Both the position numbers and the translations under genes were made by a program. DNA of 42,477 bases, taken from the NCBI GenBank assembly GCA_023139105.1, contig JAGLOF010000056.1:1-42477 (forward strand), in the 5' to 3' direction. The notes beneath the pieces are model-generated. The model did not search any database, was not told where the DNA came from, and was given only the letters and a program-made list of their open reading frames with translations. This document shows positions 16,432-24,947 of the stretch, one piece after another; positions within the stretch are counted from its first letter, which is position 1; each line of letters starts with the position of its first letter. The DNA comes from a bacterium. Its GTDB lineage: Bacteria; Zhuqueibacterota; QNDG01; JAGLOF01.

Positions 16432-18978
16432 TTATTGACTAAGCACGATGCGGTGACATTTTACTTGCTTTCCTGTTTTCAGCACAACCATATAAATACC
16501 ACTGGGTGACGGATTGCCACTGCTATCCAGTCCGTGCCAGACTACCGATTGATCACCCGCTGTCATATGCTCATCAATCAAAACTTTGACCAGCCTGCCC
16601 AAAATATTATAGACCTTGATTGAAATTGTGCCTGCTGATGGCAGGTAAAAACCAATGGTGGTTTCAGGATTAAAAGGATTGGGATAATTACCCTTTAAAG
16701 CCACTTGAACCGGTAATCTCAAATTTTCAGTTTCAGCTACACCTGTTGCAACTGACGGTTGAAGTACAATATCATTATTACCATCCGAAGCAACATTGAT
16801 CAATACGGTCTTGCTGCATAGACCATGTTTGCTGACATAAAGCGTATAATCACCTGACAGCAGTCCACGCATAGAGTAGCGTCCATCCATGCCGGTTATA
16901 TGCGCATCGACAATGTCGTCTGTTCCACGTCTTGCCATCACAGTAACTCCGGATATAAGCTGCCCATCTATGTCCCTTATAGTACCTGCCACAACTCCAA
17001 TGGAATCAGGAGATACTGCAGAAAGAACTGCATTAATATCACTGATATCGCCATCAACTTGTATTTTTTCAGCATCTTCCCAGAACAATTCATCATCATA
17101 ATATTCAGGAGCAAAAGCTTCTCCCACAAACTCAACAATATAGCTGCCTTCTGTAAGTCCGGAAACAGTATAGTTACCGTCCTTGTCAGATAGTGCCCAT
17201 ATGGCATTCCAACTACCTTCCTTTACAGCTACTGCAAGGGCATTAACAATCGGGGCACCATCTTTATCAGTTAATTTTCCTGAAAGTGAATGCTGCCCGC
17301 TTCCTGTACCAAAGGGTCGCAATTGAAAGTCAATATGATTATGTACGCTATTCTCAGAAACTTCAATATAATCAGCCTGACTGAAATCATCTTTGCCATT
17401 GTAAAACTGAACATTGAAATTTTCTTTTTCTGCAAGCACAACAAGTTGTGCAGGTGATGTATCTATAGCATAGACCGTACAACGAAGAGAATAATTTCCA
17501 TCTGCATCTGTGAATATAGCTGAATCTTTTGCAGCACATACCATTGCACCATCCATGGTCCAGGCCCAAACATAGGCTTTTTCCAATGGATTCCCCGCTT
17601 CATCAACTACTTTACCTTGAATTGTAACATCATAAGTTGGTAAATCTTTAAAAGCCGGAAGTGCAAAATTAATATCGCGTGTCTGTAGACCGGCCTGTAC
17701 AGTTACAAGCTCTGCGTCTTTTTCCTGTTGTACATTATTATAGTATTCAGTATATACAAGACCTGCTTCATTCCACTGGGTGACAGCAACAATATATTGA
17801 CCGGACGGTACTAGTGCTTCATAATTACCGTCTTCATTGGTCATTACACTGGCTGCAAATTCTCCGGATGCAGTCAGAATATTAACCGACACTAAAGGAA
17901 TTGCATCACCATTTCCTTCTTCTGTAACCAGACCACCCAGATATCCATGGCCAGACATAGTGCCAAATCTTAGGGTAAAATCAATATCAGTCAATGTTGT
18001 GTTCTGCGAAACCGTTATTGCCTCAGCAGCTCCTGAGTCTTCTGTGTTATTATAGTAACGGGAATAATAACCCAATTTAAAAGCAATAAGTTTAACTTCT
18101 TCTGACTCCACATCCGGACCCAGCAATACAGGAACATTTAGCGTATACTGGCCGTCATTATCACTGATGCAGTTATCAGCATACTGCAATGAATTATTAA
18201 GCATTCCTGTATTAAGTAAATTAACGAACATTGTATCCAGACCAGATATCTCACCATACATTCTGCCAACACTTACTCCAGACAGAGCTTTACCGTCCAT
18301 ATCCGTAATTTTACCTGATACTTTCAGGCTGAGTGTTGTGAACTGCGGATCTTTGGGCATGTTAAAGTTTATATCCTCTACACTTCCATTCTCCGCTACT
18401 GTTACCAGCTGAGCGTCCTGGTGTTTTACCGTATTCGGATAGTACAGAACATAAGGTATATCATTACTATTTACAACCTGACAGGCTACATGATATTTGC
18501 CTGCTGTTACTGAAATACTATAATTACCCGCAGCATCAGTTACAGTTTCAAAATAATCGCCTTCTTCAGTAATTGCTTCAATGGAAAGCCCTTCTGCCGG
18601 GGTACTGTCATCTTTATATATTACCTTTCCACTTATTGCACCTTGGCCCGGAATTGGTTTAAGTGCAATATCCAATGTAGTCGTATTGCCTCCGGTGAGA
18701 GTAATAGCCTGACAAAAAAGTTCATAACCGTTGCTTTCAACCATTACACTATAACTACCATCAGGTACATTATCGACATTATAACTTCCGTCACTACCAC
18801 TCATGCCTGCATAGGCTGTTGAGTCTCCAGTTTGATTAAAAAAGAAAATTGTTGCTCCCTCAATAGGGAGCCCTGAATTTTCATTGGTGACAATACCTTT
18901 GACTGTTCCACCGAATGCAAGTCCGACGAATAATATGCTAATAATCAAAAAGACCGGAATCAAACTTCTTACTTTCAT
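16432..18978 (-). CDS. Secreted protein with seven carboxypeptidase-regulatory-like repeats and a FlgD-like C-terminal domain
   Basis: This 848-residue protein has a signal peptide (MKVRSLIPVFLIISILFVGLAFG). Seven Ig-like CarboxypepD_reg-type units follow, each with an S/KGKV-type strand, a P-L-x-G/A-x-V turn and a DGNY segment (for example SDKDGNYTVSGL, GMDGRYSMRGL). Units 2-6 also end with a YYN ... DAE-x-V ... DI-F-L motif. The last 110 residues are a FlgD-like Ig domain (GNYPNPFNPETTIGFYLPS ... GRLVKVL ... GLDSSGNPSPSGIYMV), used as a C-terminal sorting or surface-anchoring domain in many FCB bacteria. There is no catalytic motif, so it is probably a surface adhesin or scaffold. GGAGGAAACAT precedes the ATG. 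It lies 297 bp downstream of fecR on the same strand, possibly in the same regulon. Confidence 0.88.
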   Translation of the reverse strand: MKVRSLIPVFLIISILFVGLAFGGTVKGIVTNENSGLPIEGATIFFFNQTGDSTAYAGMSGSDGSYNVDNVPDGSYSVMVESNGYELFCQAITLTGGNTTTLDIALKPIPGQGAISGKVIYKDDSTPAEGLSIEAITEEGDYFETVTDAAGNYSISVTAGKYHVACQVVNSNDIPYVLYYPNTVKHQDAQLVTVAENGSVEDINFNMPKDPQFTTLSLKVSGKITDMDGKALSGVSVGRMYGEISGLDTMFVNLLNTGMLNNSLQYADNCISDNDGQYTLNVPVLLGPDVESEEVKLIAFKLGYYSRYYNNTEDSGAAEAITVSQNTTLTDIDFTLRFGTMSGHGYLGGLVTEEGNGDAIPLVSVNILTASGEFAASVMTNEDGNYEALVPSGQYIVAVTQWNEAGLVYTEYYNNVQQEKDAELVTVQAGLQTRDINFALPAFKDLPTYDVTIQGKVVDEAGNPLEKAYVWAWTMDGAMVCAAKDSAIFTDADGNYSLRCTVYAIDTSPAQLVVLAEKENFNVQFYNGKDDFSQADYIEVSENSVHNHIDFQLRPFGTGSGQHSLSGKLTDKDGAPIVNALAVAVKEGSWNAIWALSDKDGNYTVSGLTEGSYIVEFVGEAFAPEYYDDELFWEDAEKIQVDGDISDINAVLSAVSPDSIGVVAGTIRDIDGQLISGVTVMARRGTDDIVDAHITGMDGRYSMRGLLSGDYTLYVSKHGLCSKTVLINVASDGNNDIVLQPSVATGVAETENLRLPVQVALKGNYPNPFNPETTIGFYLPSAGTISIKVYNILGRLVKVLIDEHMTAGDQSVVWHGLDSSGNPSPSGIYMVVLKTGKQVKCHRIVLSQ

Positions 18979-19110
18979 ATGTTTCCTCCAATGCTGCGGA
19001 ATTAATACCGGAAAAAACTACAAATGAGGCGCATTTTCATTTATGTTAGTCCGATTTAAAGTCCGCTTTTCCCTTGGATATCTACCAAGAGAAATGTAAA
19101 TTTAATTGAT

Positions 19111-19180
19111 GTCGTCATTGCGGAGGATGTGCGTGGCTGTTCCTGCCAAGGTATCCACGCGCCTCCGCCTGGCGCCTCAT
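19111..19180. repeat. GC-rich dispersed-repeat-like hairpin
   Basis: GCGGAGG (19120-19126) and GCGTGG (19131-19136) pair with CCACGC (19155-19160) and CCTCCGC (19162-19168). It starts GTCATTGCGGAGG, like the intergenic repeats that begin GTCATTGCGAGG in many environmental genomes. It is an island of high G+C in an AT-rich gap of 297 bp that holds no gene. Confidence 0.55.
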
Positions 19181-19275
19181 TTACTACTTATGATGCTTCT
19201 TCTGCACGTTCGGCAAAGGCCGACAATTTTCAGACAACACCTCCTTTCAGTAATATTAATAATTATATTTTCAAC

Positions 19276-20253
19276 CTATTGCAACACAAACACATCATTT
19301 TTCACGGTGAGTTCAAGCTGCATTACTGTTGCAATTGCCTGCAAAACACTCTCTGCACTATTCTCATAATAAATAAATGTCAAAAGACTGCTGCCATTTA
19401 TTCCTGTACTTAAACGAACTGAAATATCAAAGACACGGGAGATTTCATCGAGAATCTCAGAAAGAGGTGTAGAAAGGAAAATCAATCTGCCATCCATCCA
19501 GCCTACAACCTCTTCTACTTCAACCTGCGATATCAAGCCAGGCTCTCTGTCACTTCGGCACACCGACAGTTGACCGGCATAGAGTACCTGTGCCTCCGAA
19601 TCACTGTCCTGCTGCTTAAATGCAACCTTACCTTCAGTGACAATCAGCCGTGTTCTACTATTTCTTGATCTTACATGAAAACGTGTACCCAATACGCGGA
19701 CTATGGCATTCTCAGTTTCAACAATGAAAGGGACCTCTGAAGGTTTCACACTAAAATACCCTTCCCCCTCAAGCCTCACCCGCCTGAGAGCTGATCCGAA
19801 TTGACGGGAGTAGGTCAAACGGCTACCGGCATTTAAGGCAACTGAAGAGCCATCGGGAAGAGTCCATGTACTCCTCATTCCGGCTGATGTAGTCAAATTT
19901 ACCGGACTGAAGATAAAATGCCATGCAGTTCCACTTAAAACAAAAAATAGAATCATAGCAGCCGCTGACAACCACATTCGTCTGGAAAAATGTTGATCTT
20001 TGGATCTATCAAATTGTAGTATCCGCTGTTTCTTATCAATTTTTTTCTCCAATAATTTCCACTCGGAAACCACCTCAGGATATTTTATTCTCTCTTTTGG
20101 ACCAGCCGCATTCCACGATGCCATGCATTCCTGATACTCCTTTTCATTTTCAATAGACTCCTTACGCCAATTAGCTAATGATTGTTCTGACGCAGGATTG
20201 ATTTGTCCGGCCAATTCACTGGCAATCCACTCATATATAACTTGCCTGTTCAT
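19276..20253 (-). CDS. fecR: FecR-family anti-sigma/signal transduction protein
   Basis: This 325-residue protein has an N-terminal cytoplasmic sigma-binding region (about 1-90), one membrane helix (about 92-111, MWLSAAAMILFFVLSGTAWHF), and the periplasmic FecR domain (AGMRSTWTLPDGSSVALNAG, SRLTYSRQF ... RRVRLEGEGYFSV ... VLGTRFHVRS). A C-terminal DUF4974/STN-like unit follows (GWMDGRLIFLSTPLSEILDE ... QAIATVMQLELTVKNDVFVL). It should pass the occupancy signal of the STN receptor to the sigma factor. The ATG at 20253 shares one base with the lipoprotein stop (TGATG), so translation is coupled. FecR following the receptor, rather than the sigma gene, is an unusual order. Confidence 0.93.
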   Translation of the reverse strand: MNRQVIYEWIASELAGQINPASEQSLANWRKESIENEKEYQECMASWNAAGPKERIKYPEVVSEWKLLEKKIDKKQRILQFDRSKDQHFSRRMWLSAAAMILFFVLSGTAWHFIFSPVNLTTSAGMRSTWTLPDGSSVALNAGSRLTYSRQFGSALRRVRLEGEGYFSVKPSEVPFIVETENAIVRVLGTRFHVRSRNSRTRLIVTEGKVAFKQQDSDSEAQVLYAGQLSVCRSDREPGLISQVEVEEVVGWMDGRLIFLSTPLSEILDEISRVFDISVRLSTGINGSSLLTFIYYENSAESVLQAIATVMQLELTVKNDVFVLQ

Positions 20254-21011
20254 CACATCACCTCCTCCATGCCTATGACCTCAATACTCCTTTCGATACC
20301 GCTGAAAGCCATCACATATCCGAAACCATTTTCTATTGAAGTCGTCACCGGATTAACATCATATCCTGCCATGCTTGATTCGACAATCCAGGAAGAGGGC
20401 ATACCAGACACACATTCAAGAGAAATATCATAGTGTCCGTTAAACATAAAATATTCTTTTTCAATAATTATAGTATCGATTCCAGGTAATACAAACCTCC
20501 ATAACACAAGTTGCCTGCCAACATTATCATTAAATCTACGGTATACAAACAGCATTAGATCATTCTCGGATGATGCAGGAAAAGTAAGTACTGCCATAAG
20601 TGTATCTGCTGAAGAAAAATCAATTTTATCATGAGATATGTTTAACCATGCAGGAGGCTGAGGCACAATGACACTACCTTTAATCTTATTCTCCAATGCA
20701 TTCACTTCAACAGTCAATGTATCACCGGGCTTAACAACCACTTGTTGATGAGCATCATAGTAATAACCTGTAAAAATCTCTGATACTGTTAAAGAGGCTG
20801 CGCTTCCATTTCTAATAATTGTGACATCTGCACCTGTAAAGGCTTCAAAAGAATCATCAGAAAGATTTGATACTGATACCTTGATATCAACGATAGGTTC
20901 TCCTGATCGCAAAACAGCTTCAAGCAGAACAGCACGCAGTTCAGGCTCTGTAGGAGCATTGCAACCCATTATAATTACCAATAAGAATAGACAGAATAAT
21001 GCTGTCCTCAT
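20253..21011 (-). CDS. DUF4249-like lipoprotein partner of the TonB receptor
   Basis: This 252-residue protein has a lipoprotein signal (CLFLLVIIMGCN, lipidated Cys17). A beta-rich body follows: RAVLLEAVLRSGEPIVDIKVSVS, GADVTIIRNG, GYYYDAHQQVVVKPGDTLTVEV. This matches the general form of DUF4249 lipoproteins encoded beside TonB receptors in Bacteroidota, where they are thought to sit on the outer membrane as ligand-binding or lid partners. The match is by pattern and is not certain. The ATG overlaps the receptor stop (ATGA) and the gene ends in TGATG with fecR, so receptor, lipoprotein and FecR are tightly coupled. The C-terminal sequence contains no catalytic motif. Confidence 0.75.
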   Translation of the reverse strand: MRTALFCLFLLVIIMGCNAPTEPELRAVLLEAVLRSGEPIVDIKVSVSNLSDDSFEAFTGADVTIIRNGSAASLTVSEIFTGYYYDAHQQVVVKPGDTLTVEVNALENKIKGSVIVPQPPAWLNISHDKIDFSSADTLMAVLTFPASSENDLMLFVYRRFNDNVGRQLVLWRFVLPGIDTIIIEKEYFMFNGHYDISLECVSGMPSSWIVESSMAGYDVNPVTTSIENGFGYVMAFSGIERSIEVIGMEEVM

Positions 21012-23632
21012 GATTTCCCCCAATGAAATTTTAGAAAAAAAGCAGGCATTATTCCTATCATTTTTGTATCACGAGCCTGTACAAAATTAAAGACTGTAAA
21101 AAAACGTCGACGAAGGACATTCTTTCTATTCAATAAATTGTAGATCGATAGGCCAACTTCGCATTCAATATCTCTGTAATGCATACTCCTGGAGAAGCTT
21201 ATGTCCAATCGTTGAATATTGGGCAACCTTTTACTGTTTCGAGGTCCACTTCTGTGCTCTGCATATATCAACCCTGGAAAAGGCTCCAATGTATAATTAT
21301 AAACCGGTGTGTACGGTAATCCGGATGTCCACAAGCATGTACCGTTCAAGCTCCATCCTGAGTATGACCACGAGGCAACAGCCTTGAAAGCATGGCGTCT
21401 ATCCTGATTGGCAAAAAAAGAGAATCCGTTATTCAAAGCAGAAAACTTGTGCCACGTACGACTCCAGGTATAATTCAACCAGCAGTTCACACTGCCCTTG
21501 GTCTTGTGCAGAAAAAATTCAATGCCGTGTGTACGGCCTCTACCCTGGCAGATTCGCTCATCAACAATCATGGAGAGATTGTCATGCTGCGCCAGTATTG
21601 TAGTCCCATCAAGTTCTTTTTGATAAATTTCTATACCGGCGTTCCAACCGAAGATATTATAAGTAATGCCTCCGATAAAATGTTCGGCATATCCTGGTTT
21701 TAAAGAAGGTCCGGCTTGAAGCCAGAATGATCTGTTGGCTGAGAGAACACGTCCGTTCTCAACACGATTAATAAACTGATAGTAGCGTCCCCATGCTGCT
21801 GACAACGATACTCTTGAAGACAAGGCCCATTCTACAGCCGCTCGCGGCTCAGTATAAAACTTTTTCAATGGATTATAATATGAAAAACGCCCGCCTATTC
21901 TTATCTGCCATCCGGGAAGGTTCAGCATTGCTTCACCATATCCTGCACCAAGCATGGCATTACTACTGGGGTCTGCTATCCACTGGCGAAGTTGCTGCTG
22001 ATGCAGCCTTGTTTTAAAGTTCTGCATTCGAAGCCCAAAATCAAGTCCGACAGCATTACTGTATTGCATTGAGTAATCAATATCAATACGATGTTCGTCA
22101 ATACCGTTCAGATGATTTTTACGCCAGGAATTCAAGGCATCATCGGTGTTCTCCTCACCCTCTACATAGAGACGCCGTGTATTGGATGTTGCTGCCAATA
22201 CCGTAAGTGAGCTTGAAGCCTGATTATGATACCATGCCAGACTTGCGCCCCAATGTTTCCAGTCCGATTCATCTAAAATTTTCACGTTAGGGGTATTGAT
22301 TTCTGCTGATAAAGTATCAGAGGGCATCGTAAAAGAGTATGTATGATTTTGATTTAAGCGATCACCGCCCTGGTAAAATGAAAAAGAGAACACATCTTTT
22401 TCCGTTGGCAGCCACGACAACTTTGCATTAACATCATAAAAATCAAAATTCATATTTCTACCATTGCCCGAACTATCCTGAACAATCGATGTTAATTCAC
22501 TCTCTGATTGACGAAGATAATTCTTCAGATGATTGCGCACAGTCCGGTTTAAGGCCGCCTGATATGCACGCCTGAAATTGACAAAAGCAGACAATCTCTT
22601 CCCCACTGGTATTGCAATACCCCCCTGCATACACAATGAGCTCAATCTCCCCCGGATGCTGATAGATTCTGACATTCCACTCTGGCCCGTACACTCCAAC
22701 ACTCCCGATGTACAACCACCAAATCTTGCAGGTGCTCCACCTTTTAATAATCGAACAGTATGTAGTGCATCACTATTGAAAACACTGATAAGGCCCATTA
22801 AATGGTCAGGTTGATGAATGGGAATACCATCAAGAAGAACAAGGTTCTCACTGCTTTCTCCTCCGCGTATACTGAGACCGTGTAATCCGTCATTTGAACC
22901 ATGAACACCGGCAGCCCACTCCAGTGCCCTTACTACATCAGCGTCACCCAGGCCGGGCCATGATTGCACACGCAGCGGAGCTATGGAGATCTCAGATACT
23001 GGTAAACGTCCATTAGCAGACATGGCTGCACGGCTGGCCGTAACCGTAATACCATGACCAGATACAACAGTCTTTCGCAATGCGACTGATATTTTATTTC
23101 TCTGACCGGATATTGATACTGTTTGAGGAGAATATCCCATATACCGAATAATTAATCTTATGATCCCGGTTGAATTAACAATAAGCTGAAAATTACCTGA
23201 TTCATCAGATACAGTTCCCTGTTTACTGCCGACAACCAATATGTTTGCACCCGGAAGCATCCTGCCTGTGTCTACATCTTCTACTGAACCTGTAATTAAT
23301 ATTGATCTTGTAGAGGATTTTACAATAGCAATTCCATCGTCAGGTAATTGTGTAAATTCCAAGCCAGTAGATTCTAACACTTTACCAAGAGCTGTTTTTA
23401 ATAAAACATCTTTCAGATCAACACTGACATTGTGACCTTTTATATCATCATTGCGATAAATATAAGTTTTTTTCACCTGTGTCATAATATCTGCTAATAC
23501 ATGCGAAAGTGCTGCATCTTTGTATTTAAGAGAGATTCTTAGCGTATCACCAGGTATCTCCTGTGCCTTCAACGGATGACTCAAACTCAAGAGTAATATG
23601 AGAATAATGTATATTTTTCTTTCGATCTTCAG
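21008..23632 (-). CDS. STN-domain TonB-dependent receptor/signal transducer
   Basis: This outer-membrane receptor of about 874 residues has, in order, a signal peptide, an STN signalling domain (LRISLKYKDAALSHVLADIM ... YRNDDIKGHNVSVDLKDVLL), a carboxypeptidase-regulatory-like domain (LITGSVEDVDTGRMLPGANI ... GNFQLIV), a plug (LSIRGGESSENLVLLDGIPI) and a barrel. The STN domain contacts FecR in the periplasm. The first in-frame TTG (23590) would cut the signal peptide in half. The frame extends upstream and reads KIERKIYIILILLLSLSHP just after CTG at 23630-23632, itself three bases after GGAGGT. A CTG start is therefore proposed; ATC or ATT codons downstream are alternatives. The gene follows the sigma gene across a 600-bp repeat-filled gap. 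Confidence 0.88.
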   Translation of the reverse strand: MKIERKIYIILILLLSLSHPLKAQEIPGDTLRISLKYKDAALSHVLADIMTQVKKTYIYRNDDIKGHNVSVDLKDVLLKTALGKVLESTGLEFTQLPDDGIAIVKSSTRSILITGSVEDVDTGRMLPGANILVVGSKQGTVSDESGNFQLIVNSTGIIRLIIRYMGYSPQTVSISGQRNKISVALRKTVVSGHGITVTASRAAMSANGRLPVSEISIAPLRVQSWPGLGDADVVRALEWAAGVHGSNDGLHGLSIRGGESSENLVLLDGIPIHQPDHLMGLISVFNSDALHTVRLLKGGAPARFGGCTSGVLECTGQSGMSESISIRGRLSSLCMQGGIAIPVGKRLSAFVNFRRAYQAALNRTVRNHLKNYLRQSESELTSIVQDSSGNGRNMNFDFYDVNAKLSWLPTEKDVFSFSFYQGGDRLNQNHTYSFTMPSDTLSAEINTPNVKILDESDWKHWGASLAWYHNQASSSLTVLAATSNTRRLYVEGEENTDDALNSWRKNHLNGIDEHRIDIDYSMQYSNAVGLDFGLRMQNFKTRLHQQQLRQWIADPSSNAMLGAGYGEAMLNLPGWQIRIGGRFSYYNPLKKFYTEPRAAVEWALSSRVSLSAAWGRYYQFINRVENGRVLSANRSFWLQAGPSLKPGYAEHFIGGITYNIFGWNAGIEIYQKELDGTTILAQHDNLSMIVDERICQGRGRTHGIEFFLHKTKGSVNCWLNYTWSRTWHKFSALNNGFSFFANQDRRHAFKAVASWSYSGWSLNGTCLWTSGLPYTPVYNYTLEPFPGLIYAEHRSGPRNSKRLPNIQRLDISFSRSMHYRDIECEVGLSIYNLLNRKNVLRRRFFTVFNFVQARDTKMIGIMPAFFLKFHWGKS

Positions 23633-23775
23633 ATTACCTCCATGTCAATATTTCTGCATCTACTATGGTATACACTTATAACTGGCATGACCCCCAAAAA
23701 AAATATGGGCTCTGTATCTGTTACGGCGCACTAATACTTAATATTACTGTAAAAGTTCAAACGACAAGGTGGAAA

Positions 23776-23857
23776 AGCCAAAATACAAATCCTAAAAAGC
23801 AAAAAACAAATTCCAAAATCCAAGAAACAAAAAACAAGAAACAAATTCGAAATAGCA
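23776..23857 (+). repeat. Degenerate CAAATTCCAAAA-type low-complexity array
   Basis: Irregular repeats of CAAAAAACAAATTCCAAAATCCAA type, low in G. The complementary version lies at 24061-24225, so the two can pair as a long imperfect inverted repeat around about 200 bp. Confidence 0.75.
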
Positions 23858-24060
23858 GGCCTTTATATAATTCTTTTATTGCCGGGCTAATAAGTACTTG
23901 TCTCTCCTGAACTCTTCATGCCGACCGGAGGTCAATGCTCTTGTCAGGAACGCTACAATTGATCGTTCTAAAAATGTAGACTCCGATATTATTTTTATAT
24001 GTGAACCTGTCAATGATGGATCCCTGCCACAAGCATGCAGGGATGACATTATAAGTCAAA

Positions 24061-24225
24061 ATATGTTTTGGAATTTGTTTTGTGTTTTGTGTAATTTTGA
24101 ATTTGTTTTTTGGAATTTGCTTTTTGAATTTGCTTTTTGAATTTTGAGATTTGGAATTTGCTATTTAGATTTTGGAATTTGGAACTTGTTTCTTGGAATT
24201 TGGAACTTGGAACTTGTATTTTGAA
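24061..24225 (-). repeat. Degenerate TTGGAATTTG-type low-complexity array
   Basis: About 165 bp of imperfect TTTGGAATTTG / TTGGAACTTG units reach to within 6 bp of the sigma factor stop. Read on the minus strand it gives a spurious SKFQ-rich frame. It is the reverse complement type of the array at 23776. Confidence 0.85.
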
Positions 24226-24230
24226 AAGGC

Positions 24231-24770
24231 TCATTTATTCAATGCTTTGTAGTCGGCTCTAAGCTGAGCCAAAGCTTTACCCATACGCTTTTCCACTTGC
24301 TTAACAGTTATAGAGTGGCGATGGGCAATCTCTGCATAACTAAGGTGTTCGAAACGGGAAGCCATAAATACTTTCCTGATATCGGGAGGAAGATTTTTAA
24401 TTAATCTGGCAATATGCATCTCAACATCAAACACATCATCAGGTCCGTCTACATGAGGATTGTGTATCACTGTATGAACAGAATTTTTTTTAACAGATTC
24501 ATGACGCAGATAATTTATAATAGCATTTCTTGCAGATTGGAACAGATAAGACTCTAAAGAACGATTGATATCTATTCTATGGCGTGCCTGCCAAAATCTT
24601 AAAAAAACATCCTGTGTCAGATCACGTGCCGCATCCTGCTCTCTTATTCTGGCTCTTATAAAAGCAAAAATACGTCTGAAATAACGTAAATACAGAGCCT
24701 CAAAGGCAGTTTTATCTCCTTTAAGCAAGCGAGCGACTAATAAGGAATCCGGTATATCCTTCAGTGTCAA
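24231..24770 (-). CDS. ECF sigma factor, FecI-like
   Basis: This 179-residue sigma-70 family protein has region 2 (DKTAFEALYLRYFRRIFAFI ... AARDLTQDVFLRFWQAR) and region 4 (LPPDIRKVFMASRFEHLSYAEIAHRHSITVKQVEKRM). It directs RNA polymerase to promoters of the receptor cassette when FecR is activated. It heads the minus-strand block sigma, STN receptor, lipoprotein, FecR. Its stop is followed at once by a repeat array, so the receptor may have its own promoter. No adjacent anti-sigma gene other than FecR is present. Confidence 0.95.
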   Translation of the reverse strand: MTLKDIPDSLLVARLLKGDKTAFEALYLRYFRRIFAFIRARIREQDAARDLTQDVFLRFWQARHRIDINRSLESYLFQSARNAIINYLRHESVKKNSVHTVIHNPHVDGPDDVFDVEMHIARLIKNLPPDIRKVFMASRFEHLSYAEIAHRHSITVKQVEKRMGKALAQLRADYKALNK

Positions 24771-24888
24771 TCTATTGATGCTCCAATAAATATTTTCAAA
24801 CTACGGTAAAAAAATTATTGTGTGTTATCTAACCATTCTCAAGCAGAATATTGATTAATATACACTTCACAATACAAAATTTCCAAAA

Positions 24889-24922
24889 AAAAAGCGGCAC
24901 CCCCATCAAGGATGCCGCTTTT
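24889..24922 (-). terminator. Intrinsic terminator of the TPR-thioredoxin gene
   Basis: AAAGCGGCA (24891-24899) pairs with TGCCGCTTT (24913-24921). On the minus strand a run of nine Ts follows. It lies 26 bp after the stop at 24948. Confidence 0.9.
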
Positions 24923-24947
24923 CATAGTCAAATAAATCTAAAATTAA

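Larger units (their letters stand above)
23633..24230. other. Repeat-filled gap inside the sigma-receptor cassette
   Basis: No gene is supported. The stretch holds two CAA/TTG-rich degenerate arrays in opposite orientation (23776-23857 and 24061-24225) and a hairpin, ATCCCTGC (24020-24027) with GCAGGGAT (24037-24044), of the kind found in dispersed GGATGACAT repeats. The receptor promoter probably lies near 23650-23750 on the minus strand. Confidence 0.6.

Noticed and set aside
23665-23910. An 81-codon plus-strand frame between receptor and sigma genes
   Set aside because: It is composed mostly of the low-complexity array (KQKTNSKIQETKNKK).
24016-24055. ATCCCTGC...GCAGGGAT hairpin as a CRISPR or tRNA fragment
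   Set aside because: It is a single short hairpin with no repeats, spacers or tRNA features; it fits a dispersed intergenic repeat.
24049-24234. A 61-codon frame reading SKFQ-rich protein
   Set aside because: It is the translation of the degenerate repeat array next to the sigma gene; it has no ribosome site or family.
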